DNA of 64,000 bases, from NCBI RefSeq assembly GCF_028280385.1, contig NZ_JANQLX010000002.1, forward strand, positions 185,726 through 249,725, written 5' to 3'. Made by a program: the position numbers and the translations under genes. The notes beneath the pieces are model-generated. The model saw nothing but the letters and a program-made list of their open reading frames with translations. It made no database searches and was not told the origin of the DNA. This DNA comes from Allomuricauda sp. (lineage in GTDB: Bacteria > Bacteroidota > Bacteroidia > Flavobacteriales > Flavobacteriaceae). Of this stretch, positions 27,864-35,785 are shown in pieces (the stretch's first letter is position 1; the number at the start of each line of letters is the position of its first letter).

Positions 27864-28011
27864 ATTAATTAGCACGGTGAAATAAACTTTTCAGAAGTAA
27901 TGAACACGGAGAGTTTAATAAGTTCAATAAAACGGTGGATTTTGTGCAAGGCACATATTATCGTATCTTAACTTTTCCACAGACAATAACAATTTTGATA
28001 CATTTCATACT

Positions 28012-31000
28012 TTGAAAGTTCATCAAGCAATTTGTTTTCATCCGGTAAAAATTTTGAACAGAGTGCTTTTTACCGTCTTGATGTTAACCAAGATAACTTT
28101 TGCTCAAGAACTTGATACCATTACTGCCTATGAGAATTATCAAAAAGCTCGAAAATTCGGCGATGCTGGGGACTACAGACAATCTATTTCGTATTACCAA
28201 AAAGCCCTAATGGGCTATGAAAAAGTTACTTATTGGCCGGGGTACATAAAATCATTGAATGGGTTGGGTGCATGCCATACCCTATTGTCGGAGCATAAGC
28301 AAGCTCAGGAATATTTGCAATTGGCCATGTCCACCGGTCTTGATAGGCTTGGAGAAGTACCGGAAATAGCCGACACCTTCCAAAACCTAGGGTTTGATTG
28401 GAGCAGACAGGGAGATTACGATAAGCAATTTGAGAACTATAAAAGGGCATTGCAAATTAGATTAGAGAAGCTGGGGGAAGATCATCCCAAAGTGGCACAA
28501 ACCTATAGTAGTTTATCGGTTAGCTATAAGTATCGTGGTGATTATGAAAATGCTTTGGCCACAGCGAAAAAAGGATTGGATACCCGTCTTAAATCGGTAA
28601 ACCCTAATGATTTCAGTCTTTCCCAGGACTATACCAATATTGGTGCCATTTACTTAAGTAAAGGCGAGTTCAAAAATGCCCAAGAACATTTTCAACGGGC
28701 ACTGGATGTCATGGAAGGTGCAACTGGGGAACAAAATCAATTTAAGGCCATAGGATACTCTAATCTTGGCAAATCTTTGGATGCACAAAAAGAGTACAAT
28801 AAGGCCATTGTTGCCTATGAGAATGCCTTGGAGGTTTTAATCAAACTACTTGGTGAAAAGCATGTGTATGCCGGTATCTTTTATAACAACCTGGGAGCAG
28901 CATGGCATAACAATGGAAATGCTACCAAAGCCATCAACTACCACGAAAAAGCACTGAATATATTTACTGCTGCCCTACCGTCCAATCATCCTTATGTAGC
29001 CACAACCTATATTAATTTGGGTAAAAGTTTTGGAGCTCTTGAGGAAGAAGTGAAGGCCTTTGACTATTTCAATACTGGGTTAAGCATTCAGGGTATGGTA
29101 CTTGGTCCGAATCATCCCGAATATGCAAGCTCTTGCTACATCATTGGGTCGCATTTCGCAAAACTGAACCAATGGGACAATGCCTTGTCCTATTTTCAAA
29201 AAGGTTTGGCCGCTTTATCCGAAGATTTCGACGAGACTGACATTTATGCCAATCCAGTAATGCAAAGGGTTACCTCAAAGAATATTGCTTTGGATTTGCT
29301 CGCTGCAAAGGCAGAGGTCTTGTTATTCCGTTATAAAAAATCCAATCAAAATATATCGAGTTTAGAAAGTAGTTTCTCAACCTGCCAGGCTGCTTTGGAA
29401 CTGATTGACCTGCTCAAATTTGAAATTACCTCCTCCATTTCAAAACAAGAACTTATTGAAAAATCAATCCCCGTTTACGAAAAATCGATTGAAGTTTCCC
29501 ATGAACTCTTTAAAATTAATAATGACAAGAAGTATTTAAAACAGGCATTCGGATTTTCAGAAAAAAGCAAGGCTTTTCTTTTATTACAAGAACTCAAGTA
29601 TGCAGAAATAAAAAAGTACGCAGGGATTCCTGACAGTGTTATTCAAAAAGAAAAAACACTAAACATACAATTGGCTTTCTACAAAGGAGAACTGCATTCA
29701 GCAATTCGAAAAAAAGATTCATCACAAGCAAAAGCGCTAAGGGACAAACTGCTGCAGACAAGAACAGCATATGAATCGACTAGGAAAGAAATTGAGCATC
29801 GATATAGCCGATATCATCGATTAAAGTATGGGATGGATGAATTTACAGTGGAAGATGTACAGAAAGAACTGTTGGACGAACAAAGTCTGCTGTTGGAATT
29901 CTTTGCAGGAGAAGATCAACTTTATCTTTTCGGTGTTACACAAGATGATTATAACGTCTTGACCATAGAAAAAACAGCTACCTATAACAAATGGATAATG
30001 GATTTCAGGGAAGGTTTGACCGACTATCACCATGTAATTGAAGCCAACCCAAAAACCAAACAAGCCTTTGCTGAAGCTGCCCATGGTTTGTACGGGATGC
30101 TATTAAAGAAAACATTGGATGAGGCGGAACAATCCGTAGAGAAAATAATTGTAATCCCAGACGGAGCGTTGAGCTACCTGAATTTCGAAGCCTTGCTAAC
30201 GAGTGCTCCTGCTGACTACGGAAGCTTTAAGTATAAAGATTTGCACTACCTTCTTAAAGAGTATACCGTAGGTTATGCCTACTCGTCCAAGTTCTTAAGA
30301 AATTCAATAGCAGCTCCCAAAACTGATGCAAACCAAAACAGAAAATCGACTTTCGGAGGATATGCATCGGATTATGCCTTAGCAACACCAACGTCACCTG
30401 GTGACAATATAGATTTAATGAGGCTGCCCGGAGCAGAAAGGGAAGTTCGCAGCATCGCAGAAAAGTTACAGGGCAAAGCTTGGGTTGGTACTTCTGCCAC
30501 TGAAGAGGTTTTCAAGGAAACAGCAGGTGAATTTCAAATACTCCATATTGCTATGCACGGACTTTTGGATGATACCGATCCGATGTTTTCCAAGTTATTG
30601 TTCTCCCAAAACAAGGATAGCAATGAGGATGGCCAGCTAAATGCTGCGGAAATCTATAATTTGGACTTCAACGCTGATTTGGCCGTGCTGAGCGCATGCG
30701 ACAGTGGTTTCGGAAAAATAAACAAGGGAGAAGGCATGATGAGTCTCTCTCGTGCTTTTGCCTATGCAGGATGCCCGAGTTTGGTCGCCAGTTTATGGAA
30801 GGTTCCAGATGAAACCACCGTTGCACCCATGATGGACTTCTATGACCAACTTATGACCGGTATGCCCATTGACGAGGCATTGCAAAAGGCCAAATTGAAT
30901 TATCTCCAAAATGCAGAAAATCCGCTTTACGAGCATCCGTATTTTTGGGCAGGTTTTGTGGTTCATGGAAATACCCAGCCGCTGCATATTGAATCCCAGA

Positions 31001-31101
31001 ACACAACAGTTTATACGTATGCCGTCGCAGCCCTTTTAACAGGGTTAATTTTGTTGATTTTGGTCAGAAAAAGAAAATCTGCGGGCAACTCATCTGTCTA
31101 A
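28012..31101 (+). CDS. TPR-CHAT domain protein (caspase-like protease)
   Basis: A protein of 1029 residues if it starts at TTG 28012, or 1015 from TTG 28054, which starts the signal peptide directly; there is no upstream ATG. After the signal (ending TFAQ) come about nine tetratricopeptide units (for example AGDYRQSISYYQKAL, KGEFKNAQEHFQRAL, NGNATKAINYHEKAL) to about 420, a helical linker, and a CHAT domain from about 650. The protease dyad is visible as H849 (HIAMHG) and C896 (LSACDSG). A C-terminal membrane helix (YAVAALLTGLILLILV) ends in Arg/Lys, so the protease faces the periplasm. It overlaps the convergent anti-sigma-like gene by 12 bases, which suggests linked function. Confidence 0.85.
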   Translation: MKVHQAICFHPVKILNRVLFTVLMLTKITFAQELDTITAYENYQKARKFGDAGDYRQSISYYQKALMGYEKVTYWPGYIKSLNGLGACHTLLSEHKQAQEYLQLAMSTGLDRLGEVPEIADTFQNLGFDWSRQGDYDKQFENYKRALQIRLEKLGEDHPKVAQTYSSLSVSYKYRGDYENALATAKKGLDTRLKSVNPNDFSLSQDYTNIGAIYLSKGEFKNAQEHFQRALDVMEGATGEQNQFKAIGYSNLGKSLDAQKEYNKAIVAYENALEVLIKLLGEKHVYAGIFYNNLGAAWHNNGNATKAINYHEKALNIFTAALPSNHPYVATTYINLGKSFGALEEEVKAFDYFNTGLSIQGMVLGPNHPEYASSCYIIGSHFAKLNQWDNALSYFQKGLAALSEDFDETDIYANPVMQRVTSKNIALDLLAAKAEVLLFRYKKSNQNISSLESSFSTCQAALELIDLLKFEITSSISKQELIEKSIPVYEKSIEVSHELFKINNDKKYLKQAFGFSEKSKAFLLLQELKYAEIKKYAGIPDSVIQKEKTLNIQLAFYKGELHSAIRKKDSSQAKALRDKLLQTRTAYESTRKEIEHRYSRYHRLKYGMDEFTVEDVQKELLDEQSLLLEFFAGEDQLYLFGVTQDDYNVLTIEKTATYNKWIMDFREGLTDYHHVIEANPKTKQAFAEAAHGLYGMLLKKTLDEAEQSVEKIIVIPDGALSYLNFEALLTSAPADYGSFKYKDLHYLLKEYTVGYAYSSKFLRNSIAAPKTDANQNRKSTFGGYASDYALATPTSPGDNIDLMRLPGAEREVRSIAEKLQGKAWVGTSATEEVFKETAGEFQILHIAMHGLLDDTDPMFSKLLFSQNKDSNEDGQLNAAEIYNLDFNADLAVLSACDSGFGKINKGEGMMSLSRAFAYAGCPSLVASLWKVPDETTVAPMMDFYDQLMTGMPIDEALQKAKLNYLQNAENPLYEHPYFWAGFVVHGNTQPLHIESQNTTVYTYAVAALLTGLILLILVRKRKSAGNSSV

Positions 31102-31878
31102 TTCAGCAAGCAACTTTTGAGCCTCCTCCATTTTAAAACCTGTAATGCTTTCCAGGGTTTGTTTACCAAGTGATTCTTCGTTGTTCTGTAGATAAGCCAG
31201 ACTTAAGAACCATAGACCCTGTTCCATAAATGGGTTTTCGCTATCCACAACTTTCTGCAAGTGTGGTATTGCCTTATCCGGTTCAGGGTCTTTTAAATAC
31301 AGATAGCAAAGGCCTGCATAAAAATGAGCCATTGAAAGTGTTTCTCCTTTGTCGATTATGGTTTCTAAGGAAGTAATGGCGTTACCATAACTTTGGTTTC
31401 CGTACGCTAGGGTCACTTGGCTCCATAGCATCGTATTTTGGTCAGCTTCACCTCTGGTAACAGGCGGGTTATCGTATGGTGCTGAAAGGTGGTCTTCCAA
31501 AAGGTCTGTGGTGGATTTTGTTCTATTCAATAAAAGTATGGTGGGAATTATCAAAAGAATTGCAATCACCGCAACCCTTGAGATGCGATGCCATAATGGA
31601 CGTACTTTTGAGTGTTTGGCTGATGGTTCTTCCAAAGCCACATCCAAGGCCGCTAGTATTCCTTTTTTTGTTTCGTCCAGATACTCTTCAAGTTTCTCCC
31701 TGTCCTGACCATAGGTTTCATAATACCATTTGATGTTGTCCACAATTTCCGAACTCTCTGGATTGTTTTTGATGTGTTCCTCGATTTTCTTTCGAGATGT
31801 AGCATCCAAAATACCATCAACATAGTCGATAAGTACTTCCAATGCTATATGCTCTTTATGGGTTGAAAGATCATTCAT
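31090..31878 (-). CDS. Anti-sigma-like membrane protein with TPR-like C-terminus
   Basis: A 262-residue protein: a cytoplasmic N-terminal region (ALEVLIDYVDGILDATSRKK, like a zinc-less anti-sigma domain), one membrane helix at about 100-118 (VAVIAILLIIPTILLL), then a periplasmic region of helical TPR-like repeats (LAYGNQSYGNAITSLETII, HFYAGLCYLYLKDPEPDKAI). It is directly downstream of the ECF sigma gene (9-base gap), the classical arrangement. It probably holds the sigma factor until its periplasmic part is altered. Confidence 0.7.
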   Translation of the reverse strand: MNDLSTHKEHIALEVLIDYVDGILDATSRKKIEEHIKNNPESSEIVDNIKWYYETYGQDREKLEEYLDETKKGILAALDVALEEPSAKHSKVRPLWHRISRVAVIAILLIIPTILLLNRTKSTTDLLEDHLSAPYDNPPVTRGEADQNTMLWSQVTLAYGNQSYGNAITSLETIIDKGETLSMAHFYAGLCYLYLKDPEPDKAIPHLQKVVDSENPFMEQGLWFLSLAYLQNNEESLGKQTLESITGFKMEEAQKLLAELDR

Positions 31879-31887
31879 AAGACCACA

Positions 31888-32433
31888 TTAACTATTTGTA
31901 CGGTTTTTAATTTCCATTATCAGCTTTTTTCGGATGATGGATTTTTTGTTGTCCACAGTCTTTCTTTGGATTGAAAGACGCTGTGATATTTCTTCGCTGT
32001 TATATCCGTCACAATGCAGGTTCCACAATTCATACTCTCCATCGGTCAGACAGGAGCGATACATTTTGACAATATCTTCAGCTCCCAGCTTATGGAGAAC
32101 TTCGGGCTTCACCGCTATGCCATTGATGGCCAGCGCAGGATTCTCGACACTCTTTATTTTGTTGTTTTTGGTGTTCATGTCTACCCATGCATTAGATGCG
32201 ACCTTATATAGATATGCCTTGAAGTTTTTGATGCCCTTTTTATGCTTGGCCATCTTAAGCCAGGTTTCCTGGGCTATCTCTCTTGCGATTTCCCTGTTCT
32301 TGGTCTTTCCGAGCAAGAACATGAGCAACGAATCATTGTATCTACCAATCAGTTCTTTGAGCGCGGACCTATCCCCTTGTAAATAATTGTCCCATAAAAC
32401 ATCGGCATCATCATTTCGAATAGATCTACCCAT
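31888..32433 (-). CDS. ECF-type RNA polymerase sigma factor
   Basis: A 181-residue sigma-70 family protein. Region 2 is visible as RYNDSLLMFLLGKTKNREIA and EIAQETWLKMAKHKKGIKNFKAYLYKVASN; region 4 is an HTH (CDGYNSEEISQRLSIQRKTVDNKKS). No autoregulatory promoter motif was identified. It starts the two-gene unit with the anti-sigma-like protein and faces the CHAT gene convergently. Likely controls an envelope or stress response. Confidence 0.85.
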   Translation of the reverse strand: MGRSIRNDDADVLWDNYLQGDRSALKELIGRYNDSLLMFLLGKTKNREIAREIAQETWLKMAKHKKGIKNFKAYLYKVASNAWVDMNTKNNKIKSVENPALAINGIAVKPEVLHKLGAEDIVKMYRSCLTDGEYELWNLHCDGYNSEEISQRLSIQRKTVDNKKSIIRKKLIMEIKNRTNS

Positions 32434-32659
32434 TGAGGTCGAGGTGTCGGTTTAAAGACTACAAAATAGCTAAAATTTTCCCGAAGGCCTTTTCAATCCA
32501 CTAAACCTTTTTGCTTGAACGTCGGGAAAAAACAGCCCTTTTCGGAGTCTATTGATTAGCGTAGTACGCCTTAACCAAACAAATACACATATGCTAAAAA
32601 AGAAGAACACATTTTTTGGCGCAGCATTACAGGCCTTGTGCACAACCAGAATTACCAAT

Positions 32660-33169
32660 ATGAAGTATGCCGTTTTTATATTATTGGTATTCATAATAGT
32701 ATTCGGTGGGATAGCGCAGGCCCAGGATAGAAACTATTATCCCAGAGCAAAGGTCTACCTGAAAGATCATAAAGTTATCAACGCAAAGGATTTTACAATC
32801 AGGGGAATAGAGGCTTCTTTTTTGGATTCAAAAGCCGGTACACAACAAAGTATGACGCTTGATGCGGTAGACTTTATAAAAATTCCGAAAGGAAATCATG
32901 TGCTGATAGGGACATCATTTGGCGCGGCTACCGGAGCTTTAAGTTCGCTGCTTATAGATCTGGATACTGATCCATTAGGACGTCCGCGGGAAAAGGACGC
33001 TAGTTTTTATTTGACCATGACGGGCGGGGGAGCTGCTTTGGGAGCTTTAATTGGGCTTCTGGTACCCAAATGGAAATCGGTATACCTGCATAAAAACGCT
33101 GTTGGACTAAACTTCGATATTTCACCCGAAAGGGGTCTTGCAACCATTAAAATCACAATGAAAATATGA
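32660..33169 (+). CDS. Hypothetical exported protein with two hydrophobic Gly-rich segments
   Basis: I choose the ATG at 32660 because it begins a clean signal peptide (MKYAVFILLVFIIVFGGIAQAQ); the frame is open from 32552 but that part does not look real. The 169-residue protein has a beta-rich start (AKVYLKDHKVINAKDFTIRG) and two Gly/Ala-rich hydrophobic helices (GTSFGAATGALSSLLI and GGGAALGALIGLLVP) that may insert in a membrane. Its stop overlaps the next start by 4 bases. Confidence 0.65.
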   Translation: MKYAVFILLVFIIVFGGIAQAQDRNYYPRAKVYLKDHKVINAKDFTIRGIEASFLDSKAGTQQSMTLDAVDFIKIPKGNHVLIGTSFGAATGALSSLLIDLDTDPLGRPREKDASFYLTMTGGGAALGALIGLLVPKWKSVYLHKNAVGLNFDISPERGLATIKITMKI

Positions 33170-33744
33170 AACAAAATTTACGATTTACCATCATATTGGC
33201 ACTATGCCTTTGCACCATGTCTTTTGGACAAAAATGCAAATACTCCGAAAAAAGGGTGCGAAAGGCAAATAAGCACTTTGAAGATGAGAAAATAACAAAG
33301 GCCACCAAATTAAAACCTTTGTTCTCCAAATTCAGCCAAGCCGCATCTGCCAACTTTGTGAAATCAGAGGAAAACTACTACCTGTCTTTGGTATTAGTCC
33401 GGGAATTGGGCCGCAGAATTGATATTCTAAAAGATAACCCGCTCATAGTTCGATTTCAGGACGAAAGTGTGATTACCTTATATCCCGATAGGACATTGCT
33501 TGGCAAGTTCACATTGCCGGTAACAACCGAAATCAATCGTCCATATTACGAAATAAGTGCTGAGCACATGCAATTGTTTGCCTCCAAGCCTGTGGCTTAT
33601 GTTAAAGTATATTTCTCCTCGGACAAAGTGTCCGAAGAGAAGTTGGGACGCGATGAAACAGGAACTTTCTTCGACTATGAAATACTCAACAAAAATCTAC
33701 AAGCGAGTTTGATGGAGCCCGCCGCATGTATTATCCAGGAATGA
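33166..33744 (+). CDS. Hypothetical exported protein
   Basis: A 192-residue protein with a signal peptide (ending MSFGQ). Its start overlaps the previous stop (ATGA), so the two are coupled. The N-terminus of the mature form has a Cys and a highly basic helix (KCKYSEKRVRKANKHFEDEK). The C-terminal half is beta-rich (ESVITLYPDRTLLGKFTLPV). No family recognised. Confidence 0.65.
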   Translation: MKQNLRFTIILALCLCTMSFGQKCKYSEKRVRKANKHFEDEKITKATKLKPLFSKFSQAASANFVKSEENYYLSLVLVRELGRRIDILKDNPLIVRFQDESVITLYPDRTLLGKFTLPVTTEINRPYYEISAEHMQLFASKPVAYVKVYFSSDKVSEEKLGRDETGTFFDYEILNKNLQASLMEPAACIIQE

Positions 33745-33768
33745 TTTGAACCCTCACAACCAAAAGTT

Positions 33769-34026
33769 ATGAAACCACTTTTCCAATATTTTACAATACT
33801 CGTTTTACTATTTTCATTTTCCTGTTCATCCGATGGCGAAGGAGGAAATTGCAGCATCAGCTGTGGAGGATTTGGCACAAGTCAACCTTTTGTTCAGACA
33901 AACCATCCCTTTGTTACAGAATCAAGATGCGTAGAGATCGCCAAGGAAAAAGAGGGAAGTGCATGTAAAGCTTCCTATTGCCCACCAACTGGTAATCCGG
34001 ATGACTGTTATCAGGTGTACCCTTAA
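33769..34026 (+). CDS. Small Cys-rich lipoprotein
   Basis: An 85-residue protein with lipobox FSFSC at residue 19, then a mature domain with six further Cys (NCSISC, ESRC, SACKASYC, DDCYQ) in a Gly/Pro-rich setting, suggesting disulfides. It follows the previous gene by 24 bases and ends the short plus-strand run. Unknown function. Confidence 0.6.
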   Translation: MKPLFQYFTILVLLFSFSCSSDGEGGNCSISCGGFGTSQPFVQTNHPFVTESRCVEIAKEKEGSACKASYCPPTGNPDDCYQVYP

Positions 34027-34176
34027 TACAACTATTTCTGGTCTTTCGCAAAGTTCAATTAAATAGTAGATTTTGTAAACTAACTTATAATTTCATAAAA
34101 ATGGTCAAAATTCAAGACCACTTATAAAGACCAGCTCAGAGACGGCGCTCCCCTGGCAATTATTCAAGGTAATAAT

Positions 34177-34199
34177 TAAATGCAACTGAGTTGCATTTA
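34177..34199. promoter_or_regulatory. Probable Zur box 1
   Basis: TAAATGCAACT-G-AGTTGCATTTA: two perfect 11-base arms around one central base. A 21-base core identical to this one is found at 42147-42167, upstream of other zinc-homeostasis genes. The right arm contains the TTG of the promoter -33 element, so repressor binding would block transcription. The assignment to Zur is inferred from the genes controlled; the palindrome itself is seen directly. Confidence 0.85.
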
Positions 34200-34220
34200 C
34201 AGTTGTACCACTTATCTTTG
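34191..34220 (+). promoter_or_regulatory. Bacteroidota promoter of the zinc operon
   Basis: The -33 TTG (34191-34193) and the -7 TATCTTTG (34213-34220, a perfect TAnnTTTG) are 19 bases apart, the optimal spacing. The -33 lies within the Zur palindrome. The -7 box is part of an inverted repeat TTATCTT-TGC-AAGATAA (34212-34228). Confidence 0.8.
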
Positions 34221-34245
34221 CAAGATAAATGCGTAGAAGAACATG

Positions 34246-34309
34246 ATGTCAATTCTTAGCTGCGCTTCAGGTAAGTCTTTCTTGCAAGGGAGATTGACCT
34301 AGTTTTTTT
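34246..34309 (+). terminator. Possible leader peptide and attenuator
   Basis: An ATG at 34243 or 34246 opens a frame MMSILSCASGKSFLQGRLT ending at TAG 34300-34302. AGGTAAGTC (34269-34277) pairs imperfectly (7 of 9) with GATTGACCT (34292-34300) and is followed by seven T (34303-34309). The stop codon lies on the hairpin. This would terminate or attenuate transcription about 80 bases after the promoter, before the first gene at 34404. Pairing is imperfect, so this is tentative. Confidence 0.35.
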
Positions 34310-34403
34310 AAAACTCATCCTTTTGTTAGATTCTTTCAAATCCGCTCTAAATGGATATCAATAGATAATGCAAAACTCTTTTAGCACAAAAACAAAATCA
34401 CAA

Positions 34404-34850
34404 ATGATACTGCATAAATTCCTTTCGAAAACAACAAAATTACCTATGCTAATGCTAGGGATGATTGTCCTTTGGTCCAGTTGCGGTGATAAAAAGCAAT
34501 CGAATGAAAATTTGCAAAAAGCTTTTGAAATTCATGAGAAAACCATTAGCATACATAAAATGGTACTGAACCAAATGGACGCTTTAAAGACCAACAAGGA
34601 TAGCCTATTTGTAGAAACTTACTCAAACGATTTAAATACCATTAGCGGTTCACTTGAAGAATGGGAAGAGCAACTGATTGAAGTACCTGGTTTTGATCAC
34701 GATGAAGACCATTCAGACCATGATCATGAGTATCATGACCACCATGATGAGCAACAAAAGTTGACCCCAGAGCAGCACTTGGAGGTGCAACGACAGCTAC
34801 TAGTAGAAATACAGGCAATAGCAGAGAAAATCGAAAAGATAAAGAAATAG
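34404..34850 (+). CDS. His-rich lipoprotein (putative metal-binding)
   Basis: A 148-residue protein starting at ATG 34404, where a lipoprotein signal begins (lipobox LWSSC). The mature part is helical (coiled-coil-like) with a dense His/Asp stretch near residues 103-122 (HDEDHSDHDHEYHDHHDE). Such stretches bind zinc or related metals. It is the first gene after Zur box 1, so it is probably made under zinc starvation and collects or buffers metal at the cell surface or periplasm. No transport domain is present. Confidence 0.7.
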   Translation: MILHKFLSKTTKLPMLMLGMIVLWSSCGDKKQSNENLQKAFEIHEKTISIHKMVLNQMDALKTNKDSLFVETYSNDLNTISGSLEEWEEQLIEVPGFDHDEDHSDHDHEYHDHHDEQQKLTPEQHLEVQRQLLVEIQAIAEKIEKIKK

Positions 34851-34940
34851 ACCTGATTCACTCAAAACATTGTACGTGTTTTATAGCTCACTGAAAAATC
34901 TCGAATTAGTTTTAGTTAGAATCCATAATAATACAAGAGT

Positions 34941-35462
34941 ATGATATTAAGTGGTTTGGAAATAGCTATGCGAATGGGAAAGGATATAGTGATTGATCCC
35001 TATGACCCTAATCAGCTTAACCCAAATAGTTATAACCTTAGGCTTCATGATCAATTGTTGGTGTATGATAATCCCGTACTAGATATGAAAGTTAACAATG
35101 CGGTATCTAGACTCACCATTCCATCAACTGGATTGAAATTGGAACCAGGTAGACTCTATCTTGGCCGTACTGTGGAACATACACGTACCGACAAGCTGGT
35201 CCCAATGTTGGAGGGCAGAAGTAGTATTGGTAGGCTCGGAATGTTCGTACATGTGACCGCTGGTTTCGGTGATGTGGGGTTCAAAGGTTATTGGACCCTG
35301 GAGATTTTTGTAGTGCAACCATTGGTCATTTATCCGGCCATTGAGATTTGTCAGATTTATTACCATCATATAGATGGTGCATTTACAACCTATCGGCAAG
35401 GAAAATATCAAAACAACATTGGCATTCAACCGAGCAAACTATTTCAGGATTTTAAGGGATGA
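34941..35462 (+). CDS. dcd: dCTP deaminase-like protein
   Basis: A 173-residue enzyme of the dCTP deaminase/dUTPase fold, which makes dUTP from dCTP as a step to dTTP. The core motif is EGRSSIGRLGMFVHVTAGFG, then GYWTLEI with the catalytic Glu. N-terminus LSGLEIAMRMG matches the family. Unlike dCMP deaminase, Dcd does not need zinc, so a copy in a zinc-limitation operon makes sense as a bypass (inference). Its stop overlaps the yidD start. Confidence 0.88.
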   Translation: MILSGLEIAMRMGKDIVIDPYDPNQLNPNSYNLRLHDQLLVYDNPVLDMKVNNAVSRLTIPSTGLKLEPGRLYLGRTVEHTRTDKLVPMLEGRSSIGRLGMFVHVTAGFGDVGFKGYWTLEIFVVQPLVIYPAIEICQIYYHHIDGAFTTYRQGKYQNNIGIQPSKLFQDFKG

Positions 35463-35713
35463 TGAAAATACCAAGACATATTGCAATAGTTATGGTACGT
35501 TTTTATCAACTGGCCATATCACCCCTCTTCCCTTCCAGCTGTCGACATCAACCTACATGTTCACAGTACATGATTGATGCCATTAATGAGTGGGGAGTGG
35601 TAAGAGGACTGATTTTGGGAACTAAGAGACTGTTAAGATGCCACCCCTGGGGAACAAAAGGATACGATCCAGTTCCCAAAAAGAAAATATATTCGAATGA
35701 AGCCGAAAGATAA
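35459..35713 (+). CDS. yidD: YidD membrane insertion factor
   Basis: An 84-residue protein with all YidD hallmarks: IPRHIAIVMVRFYQLAISPLF amphipathic N-terminus, SSCRHQPTCSQYMIDAI, GTKRLLRCHPW and GYDPVP. YidD helps YidC insert inner-membrane proteins. Its usual place is next to rnpA/yidC; here it overlaps the dcd stop and lies in a zinc-limitation operon. The conserved Cys residues (three) might bind metal, but that is speculation. Confidence 0.9.
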   Translation: MMKIPRHIAIVMVRFYQLAISPLFPSSCRHQPTCSQYMIDAINEWGVVRGLILGTKRLLRCHPWGTKGYDPVPKKKIYSNEAER

Positions 35714-35785
35714 CTATGAAATCATAAATCTTGAGTGCCAAGTGCCAAAACAGCAGATTCAAGAGAAAACATTTGTACTCCCAAA

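Larger units (their letters stand above)
34027..34403. other. Control region of the zinc-limitation operon
   Basis: A non-coding stretch with a Zur-type palindrome (34177-34199), a Bacteroidota promoter (34191-34220), a possible 18-residue leader peptide (34246-34302) and a terminator-like hairpin (34269-34309). The part before 34170 shows nothing clear. Confidence 0.7.

Noticed and set aside
32552..32659. Longer start for the exported protein at 32660
   Set aside because: The extension would bury the signal peptide behind 36 residues with no family-like features.
35735..35785. Longer N-terminus for the cysteinyl-tRNA synthetase
   Set aside because: The family begins near the MQYRPVYIKN segment, and the extra codons look like untranslated sequence.
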